This document shows positions 1 through 13,825 of a stretch of DNA of 64,000 nucleotides, one piece after another. Source of the stretch: Tenebrio molitor (lineage: Eukaryota > Arthropoda > Insecta > Coleoptera > Tenebrionidae); the NCBI RefSeq assembly GCF_963966145.1, contig NC_091047.1:10974001-11038000 (forward strand), given 5' to 3'. The notes beneath the pieces were generated by a model, which saw nothing but the letters and a program-made list of their open reading frames with translations, did no database searches and was not told where the DNA came from. Made by a program: the position numbers and the translations under genes. The first letter of the stretch is position 1. Every line of letters starts with the position of its first letter.

Positions 1-1273
1 GTGACATCTGGCGTCGAAATGCAAGGTTCCTTAGTCTGAAATTCACCGAGGCCAAGGTTATTTTACACATTTCATCAGCAACTTATAAAAAATGGCAACT
101 GAAAAAGTGCTGCAAATAGTTGAAACATTAAAAACACTACTAACACATGTAAACAATAATCATATAAAATTAGATCAGTAGCAAAACAACAAAACAGGCT
201 GTTAATTTATTAGACCATACGAAAAACTGGTTCTGACTTTATTAAAGTCAACTAATTGAGAATAATAGTTATTTACGATACTAATTATCGAACTGGAACA
301 AAATTTGATCTACTATTAATCATTATCATCGTAAGGAATAATTAGTAAATGAGAAATATTAACAACAAAATAATAGAAAATGCAAACGATACAGATGAAG
401 AAAGAATTTCCTGAAATATCGACACTGCAGCAGATGCAACTTTGATATCAGCGAAATGACCACACATTACAAAAAAGGCAGTTTATCTTGTACTTCATCT
501 TACCACACTAGTGCGATAAGGCATGTCATTACTACATTCAAATGAATGCCATAAAGTTTGACATTATATATTGATAGTAGATAAAATTAAATTTACGTTC
601 AAATTGTCATACAAATGTAAATAAGATTTAATAATTACTTATCTGCTTATCTTTATGCGTCTATATTTATCTGTATGTTTTGCCATTTTAGTTATAGTAC
701 CGTTCGGTGACTTCTACAATAAAACGTGCACAAAAAGCTTCAGATAATTGTACAATTATTCGAGTTACAACAATAAATAAATAAAACATATTTATGACTT
801 CCTTGAAGATTGAATAATGTTCTAATAAAATTTTAAGATGTAAAATCATGTTCAGATAAATCTGGGACAATTTTATTTTTCGATGGTAATTTGTGCTGAA
901 CACTGAACAATATTTCCATGAATTTTTTGCTGCCAGAACAAAAATAGCAGATTTCATTTATTTGTCAAAGTTGACAAGTAATTATAGTTTTCAAAGCAGT
1001 TTTACCGCAAAATTCCTAAATAACAACCAATTGTTAATTTTAGTCAAAATATTTTTTTTTTGATAAAATGTTAATTAATTAACTGCTAGAAGTCACATTT
1101 AAAACCCAAAAAAGAAGTTGTCCCAGACATGATTGTACAGTCGATGAACAAATAAAACTGGGACAAGAATGACAATCACATAAGTTAAAATTTACAAATT
1201 TGCCTCGTTTAATTACGGCTTTATCAAAAATATGTTAACTTTGGTATGACATATTATAGAGACACTGACAGAC

Positions 1274-1489
1274 AACGGGTGACTATTAAAATTTTCACTT
1301 GGAGTTGGCTTTGAACGAGTTTCTATTTTTTCTGTTACTTTAGACACACGCAAGGACGCACGACAAATGTCAGTCAGTACATTAAATCATGCATTCGGGA
1401 AATGTCAAACTTGTCAGTGTCTAAGGTGCAACGGAAAACAAAGATTGATCCATAGCCAACTAAGTGAAAATTTTAATAGTCTCCCGTTA
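1274..1489. repeat. Inverted-repeat (MITE-like) element
   Basis: The left arm (AACGGGTGACTATTAAAATT onward, through TTCACTTGGAGTTGGCT) is matched in reverse complement by the right arm ending at 1489 (AGCCAACTAAGTGAAAATTT then TAATAGTCTCCCGTT). The two arms of about 37 bases enclose about 140 bases with no coding capacity. This is the form of a non-autonomous DNA transposon; the superfamily was not identified. Confidence 0.7.
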
Positions 1490-3163
1490 TATTGACAATT
1501 CGATGGTCTGATTTACATAGATTAAATTTTAAGTTCTCAGTTTTATTTGTCCATCTACCGACCGTACATTCAGCGAGATGGGAATGAGAACAAGAAAAAT
1601 ATAAAAATTCTGAACAATTTTTCTGTTGTCAGGAAAATTGTTGATTCTTGGTTAGTGAATAAACTTCATTTGACTCTCAGAATGGCGGAGGCGCCGGACC
1701 ATATTAAAATTTAACACAGACCATCTGATCATCACTCAAAAGAAAACCCTTGAATATTTATGATGAAAGTTTGAGCTTTTATCAATCTTCTTTGCCGCGA
1801 TATCGTTTCTGCCTTACATACATTATATAAATCCAGAATGTCTCGAATAAGAACCAGTGTTCCCGCACGCTGCTTACTTTATCCTAGTAAGGGTTCCGTG
1901 ATTTTGAAATATTATACATATTCTTCAAAAATGTATGTAGTTTCAACCTGTTCTTACAATAGCTGTCGCCATAAATTTCCAGGGATATGGAAATGGTCGA
2001 CGAACTTCTTACGTTGCTGCTTTTAAAGTGTTGTTTTTACTTGACGATATTAAGTGTTTAATTTTACAAAGTCCGTGGCCGGAACAAATTAATTTCATTG
2101 GCTTCCACCCGGAAGTTTTTCGAACGATCTTCTCAAATATTTACGCAACACACAATTCCACTGGCTTACCAGCGGCAAATTGCAATTTGTTACGTGCGCT
2201 TTTTGCACTAAAATAGAAATTATGATTTCAGGAAACAATAGAGGATTATTTGGTGTAGGATCGATATCTAAAGCAATTGTCCCCGTTTATTACTTCATCT
2301 TATCTGTACACACCAAACACAAATTTCATTCGCTGGAATGTAAATTGGAAACCATAAGCAATCTGCGAAAATTAAAGAACGGCTTGGGACCAAAAGATAA
2401 TTTTCTTATTTACTGCAAGAACACACAAGTGCTTTTCGTCATTGTCTGCCGGTTATTTATTGTCTCCGTTATCAAACGCTTTGCCCTACCTTAATGCCGT
2501 GATTTTTCAAACTACACTACGAACCGACATTTATTTCGTTTGTAAATAAAGCTAGCTAATTGAGTGGCGAAATTTGCTATGGAGTACGGTTCATAAATAT
2601 GAAATAAAATATTTCCGTACGGACTCCCGAAACAGGTCGATTTTTTATTTTTACGATTCATAAAATAAGGCCAATTTTATGGGCTGGGGTTTGTGCTTTT
2701 GAATTATTATGTTATGCACATTGCTTTAATAAAAGGAACTAGATCAGGTGATATCTCGTTTTAGGCGCAGGAAGTGTGAAGAAAATTTTGTTTTCGATAT
2801 ATCTTGTTAATTGTATCAATAAATGACTACCTACTATTACTAAATTAACGAAAATTGCGGACTATCCACAAATTATTATTATTATTAAGTATTAACTCAT
2901 TTCGATTAGCATACTATGGATATGGAATTATGGATCTCTATTATAGACCTCAGGGCGTATTATTGAGCTAGCTCGAAGAAAATGCCTGAAAAATCAATCA
3001 CGATTACTGTACGATATTGGAATGAAGGAATCTTTGCACGAATCACGAATTTATTTATGGCTTATTTCAACAGAAGATGAAACAAATTGTCAGTCATTTA
3101 AAGAATAAAATATAAATGAGTTAAATAAAGTGGGAAAATACCTTGAAAACAAAATTCACCAAC

Positions 3164-3291
3164 ATGTTATGTTCATTTTGATTGGTCCACCATGTCAGTC
3201 ACTTTAGTGATAGAAATCAAACAATTTGTCCAACGTTAAAAAAATTAATCATGGCCCCCCCATTATGCCAAAACAACGTGAACGGTGTTTA
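3164..3291. repeat. Partial copy of the 8.8 kb inverted-repeat element
   Basis: This stretch closely matches 9002-9125: both contain ATGTTCATTTTGAT, a GTCAG-CACTTTA segment, AAATCAAACA, GTCCAACGTTAAAAAAAT, and an end of the form CATGGCC-CCCAT-ATGCC-AAACAACGTGAACGGTG. Only the right half is present here; no matching left arm was found upstream, so it is a truncated copy. Confidence 0.7.
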
Positions 3292-6200
3292 ATGATTTAT
3301 TAGTGTTTATGATCTTAACATATTTCAGTTGGCAACATTAGCAAACTGGAAAACAGTCAACTAATCGTAAAATTCGAAAATGTCAAAAAATCTAACCATA
3401 ACCTAACAAAGTGGTGTGAATTATTTTATTTCTTGTTAAAGGGTAAGTGCCCTAATCATTCAAGAATGATTGACATTCTTAGTTAAGAATGTAACGTCTT
3501 AAAAGGCCCTACCTTAAGAAGTTGATTGATATAATACAAAACATTGATTTTTTGGCAAAAAAACAACACCATATCAATTACAAAATGGTGGATTCTTTCT
3601 AAATTTTAAAATAACAAAATCTAAGAAGGCTTTGTTAAATTTTAAACTACTCGTGTTGGCTTGTTGACCCCGACTTAATAAATTATAACGCAAGAATGTC
3701 TTGTTTTTCTTCTCTCCTTTCATTTTAATTAAAAAAAATTCTTATTATGTACTTTACATCCAAAACATCAAAAGAACTCCATCATAAAGACAACTAAATC
3801 AACATGCAAAAACCTGTGGGTAATATTTTATTAACAACGGTCGTTAATATTTGTCGATAATGATAAATCATTATCATATTCGTACATTAATTAGCGGTAA
3901 CAGTACAATTATTATTAATTAATACATCTGTCCACAACACCAACCAATAAACAAGCCGTTTAATGCTAAATATTACTTTATAGATAATCTCATTAACGAC
4001 ACATTTTTAAAAATAAATCTCTAGTTTTAACAATTGGGAATTGGCAACTGCCTCCTGTAACAACTTCGCCTCCACCCCTCCCAACCCCGGAAGCCCAGCT
4101 GTCCGTGCATTTTCTTAGCGCAGCTCGAATCATCCGAGATATCTTCGTTAGTAAGATCTGCGTAATATGTTAATTGTAAAGATAAAGAAGTTTGAAAAGT
4201 CAATTAAAAATGTCACCTTCACATTTCATATTGCATTTGCCCCCCGGCGTCTGATAGGTGCACCACTCCTTGCTGGTAATCTGCAAAAGTTCACAAATAA
4301 AGTTGGCAATTTGGAAAAAGCGGATGTGGCTGCGGTGCAACACAAAGGGTTATGACTTCCGCTCAGACGGACATTACCTGAAATAATCCGAGACCTTTGC
4401 CTCCGCTTGCTTTGTTGGTCACTTTGGAGGTGTCTTTAGCGCTTTCGCTTTCAATCAGGCAAACCCCTGCAATACAAAAAATACACTGTTTATTCTAACA
4501 GCAAAATAAGCTTGACATTGCCGTGCGTGAGCAGAATTTGATTTTTGTCACGTTCTAGTTATATTCTTATGTATTTTGGGTAACAAAGTATAGGAAAAGG
4601 GGCAGGACCGTTCAGACGGTCTCAAAGTGTTAAGTTATTCCGAAATTTAATCCGCCTATTACCGGAGTTTTAATAAATTTAAATTATGTTAAGAACGAAC
4701 CTACCTACGCTTTCTAATTGTATTAAATATCATCTGAACATCCGCCGTAATAATTCACATTTTACCTTTCTTTTTCACAATCCACTGGTACCAGACATTA
4801 TGGAATAGATACGAGTATATTGATAGTGACGAGCCGGTTTTATATTTTTCTATTTCGTGGCTAAACAATAACAAAGTTGATTATAACAGTCAAGGTTATA
4901 GCATTTTGACGACAGTTTTCACTATGCGGAAATATTCGTGTGTTAACAACTATCTAGGAAATAAAAATTGTTACGTACAATTCCCAACGAAGGTCCTGGG
5001 AAACCCTTGTCTCAATAACTCTTGTGTCAGTCCGCATCTTGTGAATACTTTAGATGAAGACCGTTGAAAGCCGAAACTTGCAAATAACAAGAAAACTACA
5101 CAATATTTCATCTTTATTTATCGCATGTCCTTTCGTGAACACTTGGTGAAGTTGCGAATGCAACACTGACCCCTGGCACAGACTCTTTAATACTGTCGCA
5201 TTCTAATATTGATATTTACCACTGAATAATCTTATCTGTTACGTGAAACGATTTAAAGACCGCCGCTGTGTGTACACACAATATAATTTATATTTAGTAA
5301 GCCTGGTATGTTCGTGGTAGGTGTGAAGACCTTGACTGCAAATTAGATGAATGGGTTACAATTCATTACAATACATTTGACCAGGAGGATGTTATGCTCA
5401 CCTGAAATTGAAATTACTGGACTTTGACAATTTATTGGCGGCGTATAAGTTGGTACCAACTATAGCAGTTCGTGAAAGTCATACAAGTTAATAAGTGTAA
5501 TTATTTTGGCTTCATTTTTGTATGTTGATTGTTACTAGGAACTCCCAAGATCAAATTCGAAATTAAACATAAATTTATATTCATATCTACACACATTTTT
5601 CCAGTATTGATCAATACCAATAACTAATTAAAATTTTTGATTACATATAGGCATCTGTTTAAACATTTATTTATTTGTGCTTGTAAAATGAAACATTAAG
5701 TACATTTTGAATTTACTTTGGTGAATCTCAAACAGGTAAAAAACTAAACATAAATAAGAGGTGTAAGTCACTAAATGATAACAAATTAATAATAAAATTA
5801 TTGTTTATTTTATTCATACGACGTATCTAATTAAAGTAACGCGTAGGTAGGTTTTTTGCAGAGATCACGATTTTAATTGAATCTATTTAGTTATTATTTC
5901 TGTTTAGAAAAAAGTCAATGTAACATTTTGATCTTCAGTGCATCTTCAGATTTATGTAAAATTTTAAATTAATAATAATTTGAAAAAATCATCATTTGAT
6001 CCGTGAAGTGAAGAGGAATTTGGATGGGTGGACGTCGGAGGTCGTAAGTTCAACACTTCATAGATTCATTATTCGATCTCAGTATTGTCTATAATTCGTA
6101 ATGTTATGAACAAAACTCCGACGTGGATGTCGTGTAGAAAGAGCAAAATAAATGACAATATAAAAAATAACATCTTCAAAGGAATTATCGTTATTGGACA

Positions 6201-8811
6201 GATATTTTCAAAAGTTTGCTTCATTTTTAAATTAGGCAAAACTTGTGAAACAATATGTATTCAAATGGAAAAAGTGACACGAATGTTTGAATAACATGTT
6301 AGAATATCGTGTAATGAATTGATTTCACGTAAGTACTTATAATTTTATTCGAAATTATTTTTCATCGAAAAAAAAATTCTGTTGCATAATCAATCGCTCT
6401 GGAATTTGGCATACGAATAGTCTCTGGAATTGAGATTCTTGTAGAAGTGGATGGAGCAAGTGACATACCTACAGGTAACACAACTGGAAGAAATCACATC
6501 GTTATACGGGGTTTCCATGTTTCCGAGTCATTCATTTGTATCAGTCCCTCAAGACCGATAACACTAACACGCAATAACTCATTCATATAAGTGAATATTT
6601 TGCGTACACTTTCTTACACAAGAATAAAACAAGAAACAGGTTTTGACATTCGCCAACTTTTTCCGAGGAATCCTGGAGTAAACACATCAACATTACGCAA
6701 CACATCTGTTAGGGACCTGTTTTATTGTCTTTAAGTTTCGTGGATAATTTGACAGTAACAATAAATATTATTTGAGTAACAGCAGAAGAATGGTGGATGG
6801 CCAGAATCAAGCTGGAGTTTTGGGGTTGCGATTGGTTCACATAATTATCTATTTGCTCATTATTATGTGGAAGAAGGAAAAAACGCATTTCTTTTTGTTT
6901 TTTGTATTGTCTCTGCATAGATTTTTCTTATGTAACGTAAAGAAAAGTGTAATGTCCTAACAACAGATTACCTCACATATTTGACAAAAATTTGATTTCA
7001 TTTACAAGATATTTAGTAAAGCGATTCGGTTTACATAGTTTTTTGGAACCTAATCGGAGACGACATTGGAATCCAGTTACATATAACTATATTTGATAAG
7101 AGAATTGCTAAATACTTACAAACAATTTTTATAAATACTTACTCTTGGAAAACGATGAGATAAAATCTTCAACCTCGTCTTCAACGAATTTCATTTTGAT
7201 TTTGATAAAAAATAATTACATATTGCGAATTTCATATCTTGGTCAATTATTATTTAATATACTTCAAAGTTATTTTTAAGAAATGTGGATAAACAATCAT
7301 GAAATAAGATAAAGTTTCGAAATTAGTAATTTTATTTAGGATTTTATTTCCTTATTCTTGTGAAATACAGAAATTCTATTCGTCGGAGAATAATGCTTAC
7401 AGATAGGTAGATATGTAAATGGAATATCGGACATTATTTTCTATACTTTTCAAAAATGGTTATCAACTGATTACAGTAAAAACATTGTAATAATTCCATT
7501 GATTTGTTTACTTTACGAAACAAGCAAACAAATCTATTCGATTTTCTAAATCATTTGATTCCCCTTAAACCAATATTTTCATATCTTAACAAAACTTTAC
7601 ATTTAATTGCGATAGGGAACATTTCTGTTTAACAAAAGGCTAAATTATCTTCACTTGAATGTTCACATCTGCTAAATTCTCAATTTTTTTTATTTTTCAC
7701 CATTTAACATGGATGGAAATTTGTTGCTTTCGGGTTTTTTCACAGAGAAGTTTTGCTTCATAGTACTTTAATGTTTTTTTTTATAAATATAGTATGTGTA
7801 CAATACATAATTTAACTTTTCAATCAAGTAACTCGATTAAAGGTAAAATTATGCTAAGTATATCTGCACGTTGCAAGTAATTTGTTATTTTCCTTACAAG
7901 GAAAATTACCTTGCGGGGGAAATAAGTTTTTTTTTAAATTTGTAGTACACCTACTCCCGAAATAGGGATTAAAAAAAATTATTAATCATCAATTAATGAA
8001 TTATCCTTTTGTTTACTTTTATTTACACTCTTGTAGAGTATGAATAAATGAAAATTTCTACAACTGAAGTTTTTTCAATACCTGTTTTAGTTTTCAAGAT
8101 ACCTACGTAAAAGCGGAAAACAAAAAAAAAATAATGATTTCATTACAAAATAAAAAATTCGACTTGCCTTCCGCACTTCACAAACTTCAAAGTTTGATCA
8201 ATAAGTAGCCATTTAAGTTAAAAATTTGTTTGGGAACTTATTAATTAATAATAAAAAGTAACTCCTAATATTAAGATATTTACCAAGTGCTTTAAGAGTT
8301 TTTTTTACCTTACTAGGAATCGGGAACCATTAGCTATCATAAATTTTTAATTAGAAAATTCGTAAAAGAGTACTTTTTCTCTCCCATCAGATTTTATTTT
8401 TTAGAACTCATCGTAATGAGTTTGTTTTTTAAAACGTTTGAGGTCTTGTTATTTTTAGCACCAAAATCAATACTTTGGACGTTTGGACGTCAATGACTTA
8501 AGTGTGTAGTGTGAGGAAGCTCCATTCGGCCAATGAAGGACGATATATTCACCAATAAAAGGAATCGATCTCTTTTTAAAGTATTTTTTAAACATGTCTC
8601 CACATTACTGTGCTTTTAAAAATAAAAGGTTTCGAACTTTCGACCCTTTTTCGGCTGACATTATCCTTCAATTTTGATCTTCATTAAAATGACGAATTCT
8701 ATCCCTCACCCTTACGCTTTGTTGACACAAGTAAGTTTTGATATGCCGTATTTAATCGTCGCTTTTCGTTTGAAGATGTTCAGATCCTTTGCGTAAAGTT
8801 CTAGATAAACA

Positions 8812-9122
8812 ACATTCACGTTGTTTTGGCATAATGGGAAGCCATGGAAATTTTGCATTTAATTTGGTAGTAAAGCTGTCTGTTGAATTAGTTATTTTTT
8901 AAGTTTGAGGTTATAAATAGCGTCAATGTCTAGTGCATTGTTGTCAGTTTTACTAGTTTAACAGAAGAATACTCAAAGATCGCGGGAAATTCAGCAACAA
9001 ATTATGTTCATTTTGATAGGTCCGCATGTCAGGCACTTTAATGACGGAAATCAAACAGTATGTCCAACGTTAAAAAAATAAATCATGGCCTCCCATAATG
9101 CCGAAACAACGTGAACGGTGTT
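8812..9122. repeat. Inverted-repeat element (family shared with 3.2 kb)
   Basis: The left arm at about 8813-8847 (CACGTTGTTTTGGCATAATG then GGAAGCCATGG) pairs with the right arm at about 9085-9120 (ATGGCCTCCCATAATGCCGA then AACAACGTGAACG). The enclosed 240 bases have no coding capacity. A second, partial copy lies at 3164-3291, which shows this is a dispersed repeat. Confidence 0.7.
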
Positions 9123-9363
9123 TATTATCCGTTCACGATTGTTGCAAATTCGGACTGTCTATGAAAATCTGTCATTTTAGTTGGCAATATTGTGATTTGG
9201 CATAATAAATCTATTTTAGGTTATAATTGAATTACACTAAATCAATTAGGGAATAGACAACAAGACGAATATTTAATAACGAAACGTCATATGACAGGAC
9301 CTGACGCAATCTAACAAAAAATATAATGGCTTCCTGCGTGTTTTAAACAATCGTGAACGTGTT

Positions 9364-9735
9364 ACAAAATCAAAAATCCACCACCTGTTGAATTATGTTG
9401 GCAGAAAAAAAGAAATCCCTAGAATAAGTTTAATTTTTCTGGGTTGGCCTAACCTTCCGCCAAAATTTGACCTTCAGTGTGTCACAAACATCAAATTATA
9501 AAAATGCCTCGAAAAACAAGGAATCTTTTAACCGCTAAATTAAAGCGAGCGTTCATTAAATGCTTCGAAGAATTTAAAAAACACGATGAACTACGACCAA
9601 AACGGCTGTCAACAGTTTTATTTCATAACCCCACGTTTTTCTGACACTTTCAAACACACTAAAAACAAAAGTTGGCGACGTTGTCGGTTGTATTTTCGAG
9701 GTAGAATGCAGTGTTGGTGGATTTTTGATTTTGAA
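9364..9735. mobile_element. Small terminal-inverted-repeat element with an internal short ORF
   Basis: Left end ACAAAATCAAAAATCCACCA and right end TGGTGGATTTTTGATTTTG (9715-9733) are near-perfect inverted repeats about 370 bases apart. Inside, an ATG at 9504 opens a 46-residue basic frame on the plus strand ending at 9644. The element sits 12 bases from another MITE at 9748. Superfamily unknown. Confidence 0.55.
9504..9644 (+). CDS. Short basic ORF inside a TIR element, unknown function
   Basis: A 46-residue frame from ATG to TGA, beginning MPRKTRNLLTAKLKRAF and continuing with a Lys/Arg/Glu-rich helix-like stretch (FEEFKKHDEL, RPKRL). Its composition is more protein-like than neighbouring frames, and it lies between the inverted repeats of the 9364-9735 element, so it may be the start of a degenerate transposon protein. 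I do not recognise the family. It could equally be a chance frame. Confidence 0.25.
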   Translation: MPRKTRNLLTAKLKRAFIKCFEEFKKHDELRPKRLSTVLFHNPTFF

Positions 9736-9747
9736 ACAAATTATAAA

Positions 9748-9919
9748 GGGTGTTTTTTTAAATTTGGCGTCGAAGTAGGCGTTGGAGAGTTGATTGAGAG
9801 CGCACCACTCGTGTAAAAGCGTAAAATTTAAACGGCTGATCCGTGATCCGTAACCTGTATGGTGTGTTCACAATCGACAGTTCAACGCCTACTTCGACGC
9901 CAAATTTAAAAAAACACCG
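9748..9919. repeat. MITE, five-copy family (copy 1)
   Basis: It starts with GGGTGTTTTTTTAAATTTGG followed by CGTCGAAGTAGGCGTTGGAG, and ends with the inverted counterpart (ACGCCTACTTCGACGCCAAA then TTTAAAAAAACACC). It contains the family's internal motif GAGTCGATTGTGAACGCACC in diverged form near both ends. Related copies lie at 17125, 22259, 24087 and 37413. Confidence 0.8.
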
Positions 9920-11572
9920 GTTAGATATTTTTTCAAAAACTGAACGTTTGATTTTTTTTATAACTGTTCTTTGGTAGAATTTTGAACATTGTTGATTTCC
10001 TAGTAGTGCTTCTTGTAAAATGGGTAATTAATTTTTTCCAATGCAACAACAAATAAACTTTCCATTATTTCATATCATAATAGTCAATTAATTCCAACTA
10101 AATTTACCACACCTGGTCTACGAAATATTTAAAAATTATTTGAATTATTCCAAATTAATTATTCTAATATTAAAACTTTCATTGCTTATTTTTAACTTTT
10201 TATCTTTCTGATCTGTGATCAAGTATGAAAATTGTTGTGATGTGTCGTTGGTAGTTTGTTCAATTGGTTTTTCGTATCACCTGAGCTTTGTCCACCCTTG
10301 TAATTATGCATTATTAACCCCAATAAAAATGTGTTCTTAATCGAGCCGAATCTGATGCAGCGTAAATAAGGAGTGAGCTGCATATTTCTAGGAGTCGAGT
10401 TCAGAGAAGCGACTCGATTTTTTGCCGCATTATTCAGGCTGGATTTAGCACATGATCACAATTTATAATGTTCGTCAATGTCTCTCTGCAATGCAGACTT
10501 GTTCTATACCACGTAACAAAAAACCCAGCTCACGTCATTTCTCGTCTTCTTATTCACCTCTTTCCGAACAAAATATCAAAGCACACCTCCACCTGCCCGC
10601 CTTACCAGTACCTGCCCACCTTCGAATGTTGATTTGGCTTTTCTCGTTGACAAAGAAACGACTTGTTGAAACGTCTGTACATAGTTAATAAAGGAATTAA
10701 TGCGACCATAAACGAACTTATGCACTTTCGATGCCTTATTAGGTGTTCCATTGAACCGGGTGAGACTCGAATTGCATACATGTGGAAGGAAGGCAATAAT
10801 GGCTGCTTCATAAATAACGACACCGCTGCAGTTAACGTCGGCAAAATTAAACTAATAGTAATGGGGCTCGCTCCAGCTTAATTGCATCGATCTGAGCCAA
10901 AGAAGGAACTCTAAGGAGTCATTTTGGTGTTTCGATTCTTAACACAATCAGTCCGCGATGTCCCATTCCATAACGGTCATTATAAAACTCTCCAAACGAG
11001 AAACGTCTCTGATGTAAGGATCTTGACAGAATCACTTTTCGTTCGCCGCTGGTGGTAATTCCGAAGAAAAATGTAATGGAGGATTTTGGATACAAAGTGA
11101 AAACGTTACTTTAGAGCTGCCTTATATAGTGTAAATGTCTTTCGTAACGGTGCCGTCAACATTTTCCCATTTTTACACAGTTTGCGCAAGTAAGAAACAA
11201 ATCTGTCCGATACCAGGATAATAAATTATACCAATTTTCGCCTTTTGTGAAAGCAACAAAGACACGATATGATTGCCATAAAAACGGCTTTAACGAAGAA
11301 CCGTACTCAAAGGAGAAAAACCAGTCTTCTGTGCTGCCTGCATAAATGAATCTCTACTAAACAAACAATGAATATTTATCGTCGGTTATTGTACGCTCCA
11401 TCTACTTTCCTTTGCCATCGAGCGCCGGAAACAATGCAAATGGCTCCTTGCATGCACATGCGTCCGTTCCTCCAAAAAAATCGCCTTTCCAAGCTCTTCT
11501 ACCACGATTAGTCGGCGCCAAACTGTCATCTCTTTGAAAAACAACCCTCTACCAAAATATTTCTGTTTCAGG

Positions 11573-13825
11573 ATGTGGTGGCTGTTGCTGTCACTGGTCT
11601 GGTGGTGCGGAACTTGTGCCATCCCCGCTCCGGGCCCGGAAACTTGGAGATGTCCCAAAATTTCTGAGCAACCTGTCGTCGAGTGCAGCTGCGACATGCC
11701 TCACACCCTGCGCTGCACCGGCGACAAATCTGCAATGACAATTATAGGTAAAGCTCGCTTAAACGATCTAAAACATTCAAAACTAATTTATGCAAATTTG
11801 CAGCCAAGACTTTAAGATCTCTCAACGCCGCTTACGTCTCCCTTCTGGACTGTACCGTTCAGAACGTGAGCGTCATTTCTGGACCTCTGCTGGAGGGTAT
11901 TGCACTCCATGGTCTAGTTATCTCCTCTGGGGAAATCAAGGAAATAGATCAGTCAGCGTTCCAGGGTCTTGCGTCGCCACTACAGGCTCTAGGTCTGCCC
12001 AACAACAAACTCACAGCGGTGCCTACACAAGCCTTGAAGCCTCTTCCAGAGTTAGACCGGCTGGATTTGTCCAGTAACAAACTGAAGAGTCTGGAAGCCA
12101 ATTCTTTCAAAGTGAGTTAGGAATTTTCGGTAGTTTGTTGATTTTAAATGAAACATGTTTCAGGGTTTGAGAAACTTGTCGTTTATTGACTTGAGCGACA
12201 ATGTCTTGACGAAAATAGCACCAAATACTTTTGAAAATCTTCCACAATTGAAAATCTTGAGACTGAGAGGAAATCGCCTCACAATACAAACAATTTCCAA
12301 GCTGAATCCTCTTCGAACTGTCGAAGAGATCGATTTGTCGGGGAACAACTTGGTGGGACCTTTAGGTTCAAAAACTTTCCCCAAAATGGAGTCCTTGCGA
12401 GACATACAATTATCGCATAATTCCTTGAGCAGCATCAAAATGGGATCGTTGCAAGGATTAAGTAAACTGTCTTCATTATCACTTCAACACAATCAAATTG
12501 ACGTAATTGAAGACCACGCGTTTAGCCACTTAACCTCGCTAGTTAGTCTGGAATTAGCGCACAACAGAATCGTTGCAGTTTCTGGTGCTTCGTTAGCCCA
12601 CTTAAATAAACTCACCGACTTAGATCTGCGACACAACTTCCTCCGAGCCTTGACGGCAGATGTAATCCTGCCACTTAAAAACCTCAAGAACCTGAAACTC
12701 GACGACAATGACATATCGATCGTGGCCAGTGACGCGTTGAAAGACACCACAATTCTAAAACACTTGACTCTGTCAGAAAATCCTTTGAATTGCGACTGTA
12801 GCTTGACAGAATTTGCTGTTTGGTTGAACAACTCTACTTTACCGAGCGAAGACAAAGCGAGTGCGATTTGCACCACACCTCCTTCCTTGGAGAATGGGTT
12901 GCTGGTCGAGGTACCAATAGAGAGTCTCTTGTGCGGCGAAGACGAGCAGGAAACGTTGATGGCGCCTTTGTCGACACCCTACAAGGCCAAAATCAATCTG
13001 AATGGGTTCAGATACGACGGCGAGGCGATCAGATTGCAGTGGAATGTTGAAGACGAAGCCTCGCCCTACACTTGCGACGCCATCATCGTGTACGAAGAGG
13101 AAGGAGACAGAGAAGTCTTGGTCGAGTCGAATCCTCTGAAGTGCAACTCGTCCGACCTTCCCGACCCAAGAGTCCTCAACGTGACGGTACCCAACTCCAT
13201 TCAACTCCAACAAGAGCACAGATACCGGTACTGTGTGGTGCTCTTCGAAGCCGGACAAACCGACGACGTGTCTTTGATTCTGGGCTGTTCGGACATCATT
13301 CCGTTGGTTCAAAACGCCCAAGTGCAGAAGCAGAGCGACTTCACTTCGAAATTCCCCAAAGTGTTGGCGATTCAGGCCAATTTAACCAATTACGGAAGCC
13401 TGTCCATAAATGTTAAAATCTACTCCCAAGTCAATTGCGAACTGAACTTGGCTATTCTAGAACAGAGCGCGTTGCTATCACAGAGAAAAATAAACTGCAG
13501 TGACCCCAAATACGTCTTTGTGGGGTTAGACGAGGGACCGTATAGAGTGTGTGCCAACGTTATCAAGCCCGAACCAGCCGCAGACCTGAACAAACCTAGG
13601 TGTGTGACAGTTTTCCGAAGGGAAATTCGCGGGTTCACAACTCTCGATGTTATTTTCGTGTCCGTGTTCTTCGTGTTGTGTTTCATTGTGATAGCTTTAA
13701 TCTGGGGCGTGAGGAGAGTGCTGTTAAAACCCAAAATACAGACGCACCAGTGCTTCATGCCCCCCGAAGGTGAAGAACAACAACACAGTAGATATGTCAA
13801 GCTTCAAGCCACTACTAAGTTATAA
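11573..13825 (+). CDS. Leucine-rich repeat single-pass transmembrane protein with FN3-like region
   Basis: Three coding exons: 11573-11747, 11804-12111 and 12164-13825 (714 aa). The start follows a splice acceptor by one base, so a 5' UTR exon lies upstream. In order: a signal peptide (MWWLLLSLVWWCGTCA); a cysteine-rich N-terminal cap (residues about 27-55); roughly 12 LRRs of LxxLxLxxNxL type; a C-terminal LRR cap with the NPLNCDCSLTEF motif; an FN3-like beta-rich region with cysteines; a membrane helix at about 655-677 (LDVIFVSVFFVLCFIVIALI); and a 37-residue cytoplasmic tail. It should be a type I cell-surface protein used in adhesion or ligand binding. I cannot assign it to a named family member; insect LRR proteins of this form are numerous. 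The gene to its right runs in the same direction. Confidence 0.9.

Larger units (their letters stand above)
1..11572. other. Intergenic region, no gene recognised
   Basis: AT-rich sequence in which no reading frame shows a recognisable domain or a convincing splice chain; the frames present are short and look random. It holds the inverted-repeat elements listed separately (about 1274-1489, 3164-3291, 8812-9122, 9364-9735, 9748-9919). The last few hundred bases before 11573 are somewhat richer in GC and probably contain the first non-coding exon and promoter of the LRR gene, because a clear splice acceptor (polypyrimidine tract then CAG) ends one base before its start codon. Confidence 0.6.

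Noticed and set aside
1838..2494. Series of 60-100 codon plus-strand frames
   Set aside because: No domain, no signal for splicing between them, and composition is like random AT-rich translation.
12493..13321. Long minus-strand frames opposite the LRR gene
   Set aside because: Shadows of the third LRR exon, which is supported by clear LRR, cap and membrane motifs on the plus strand.
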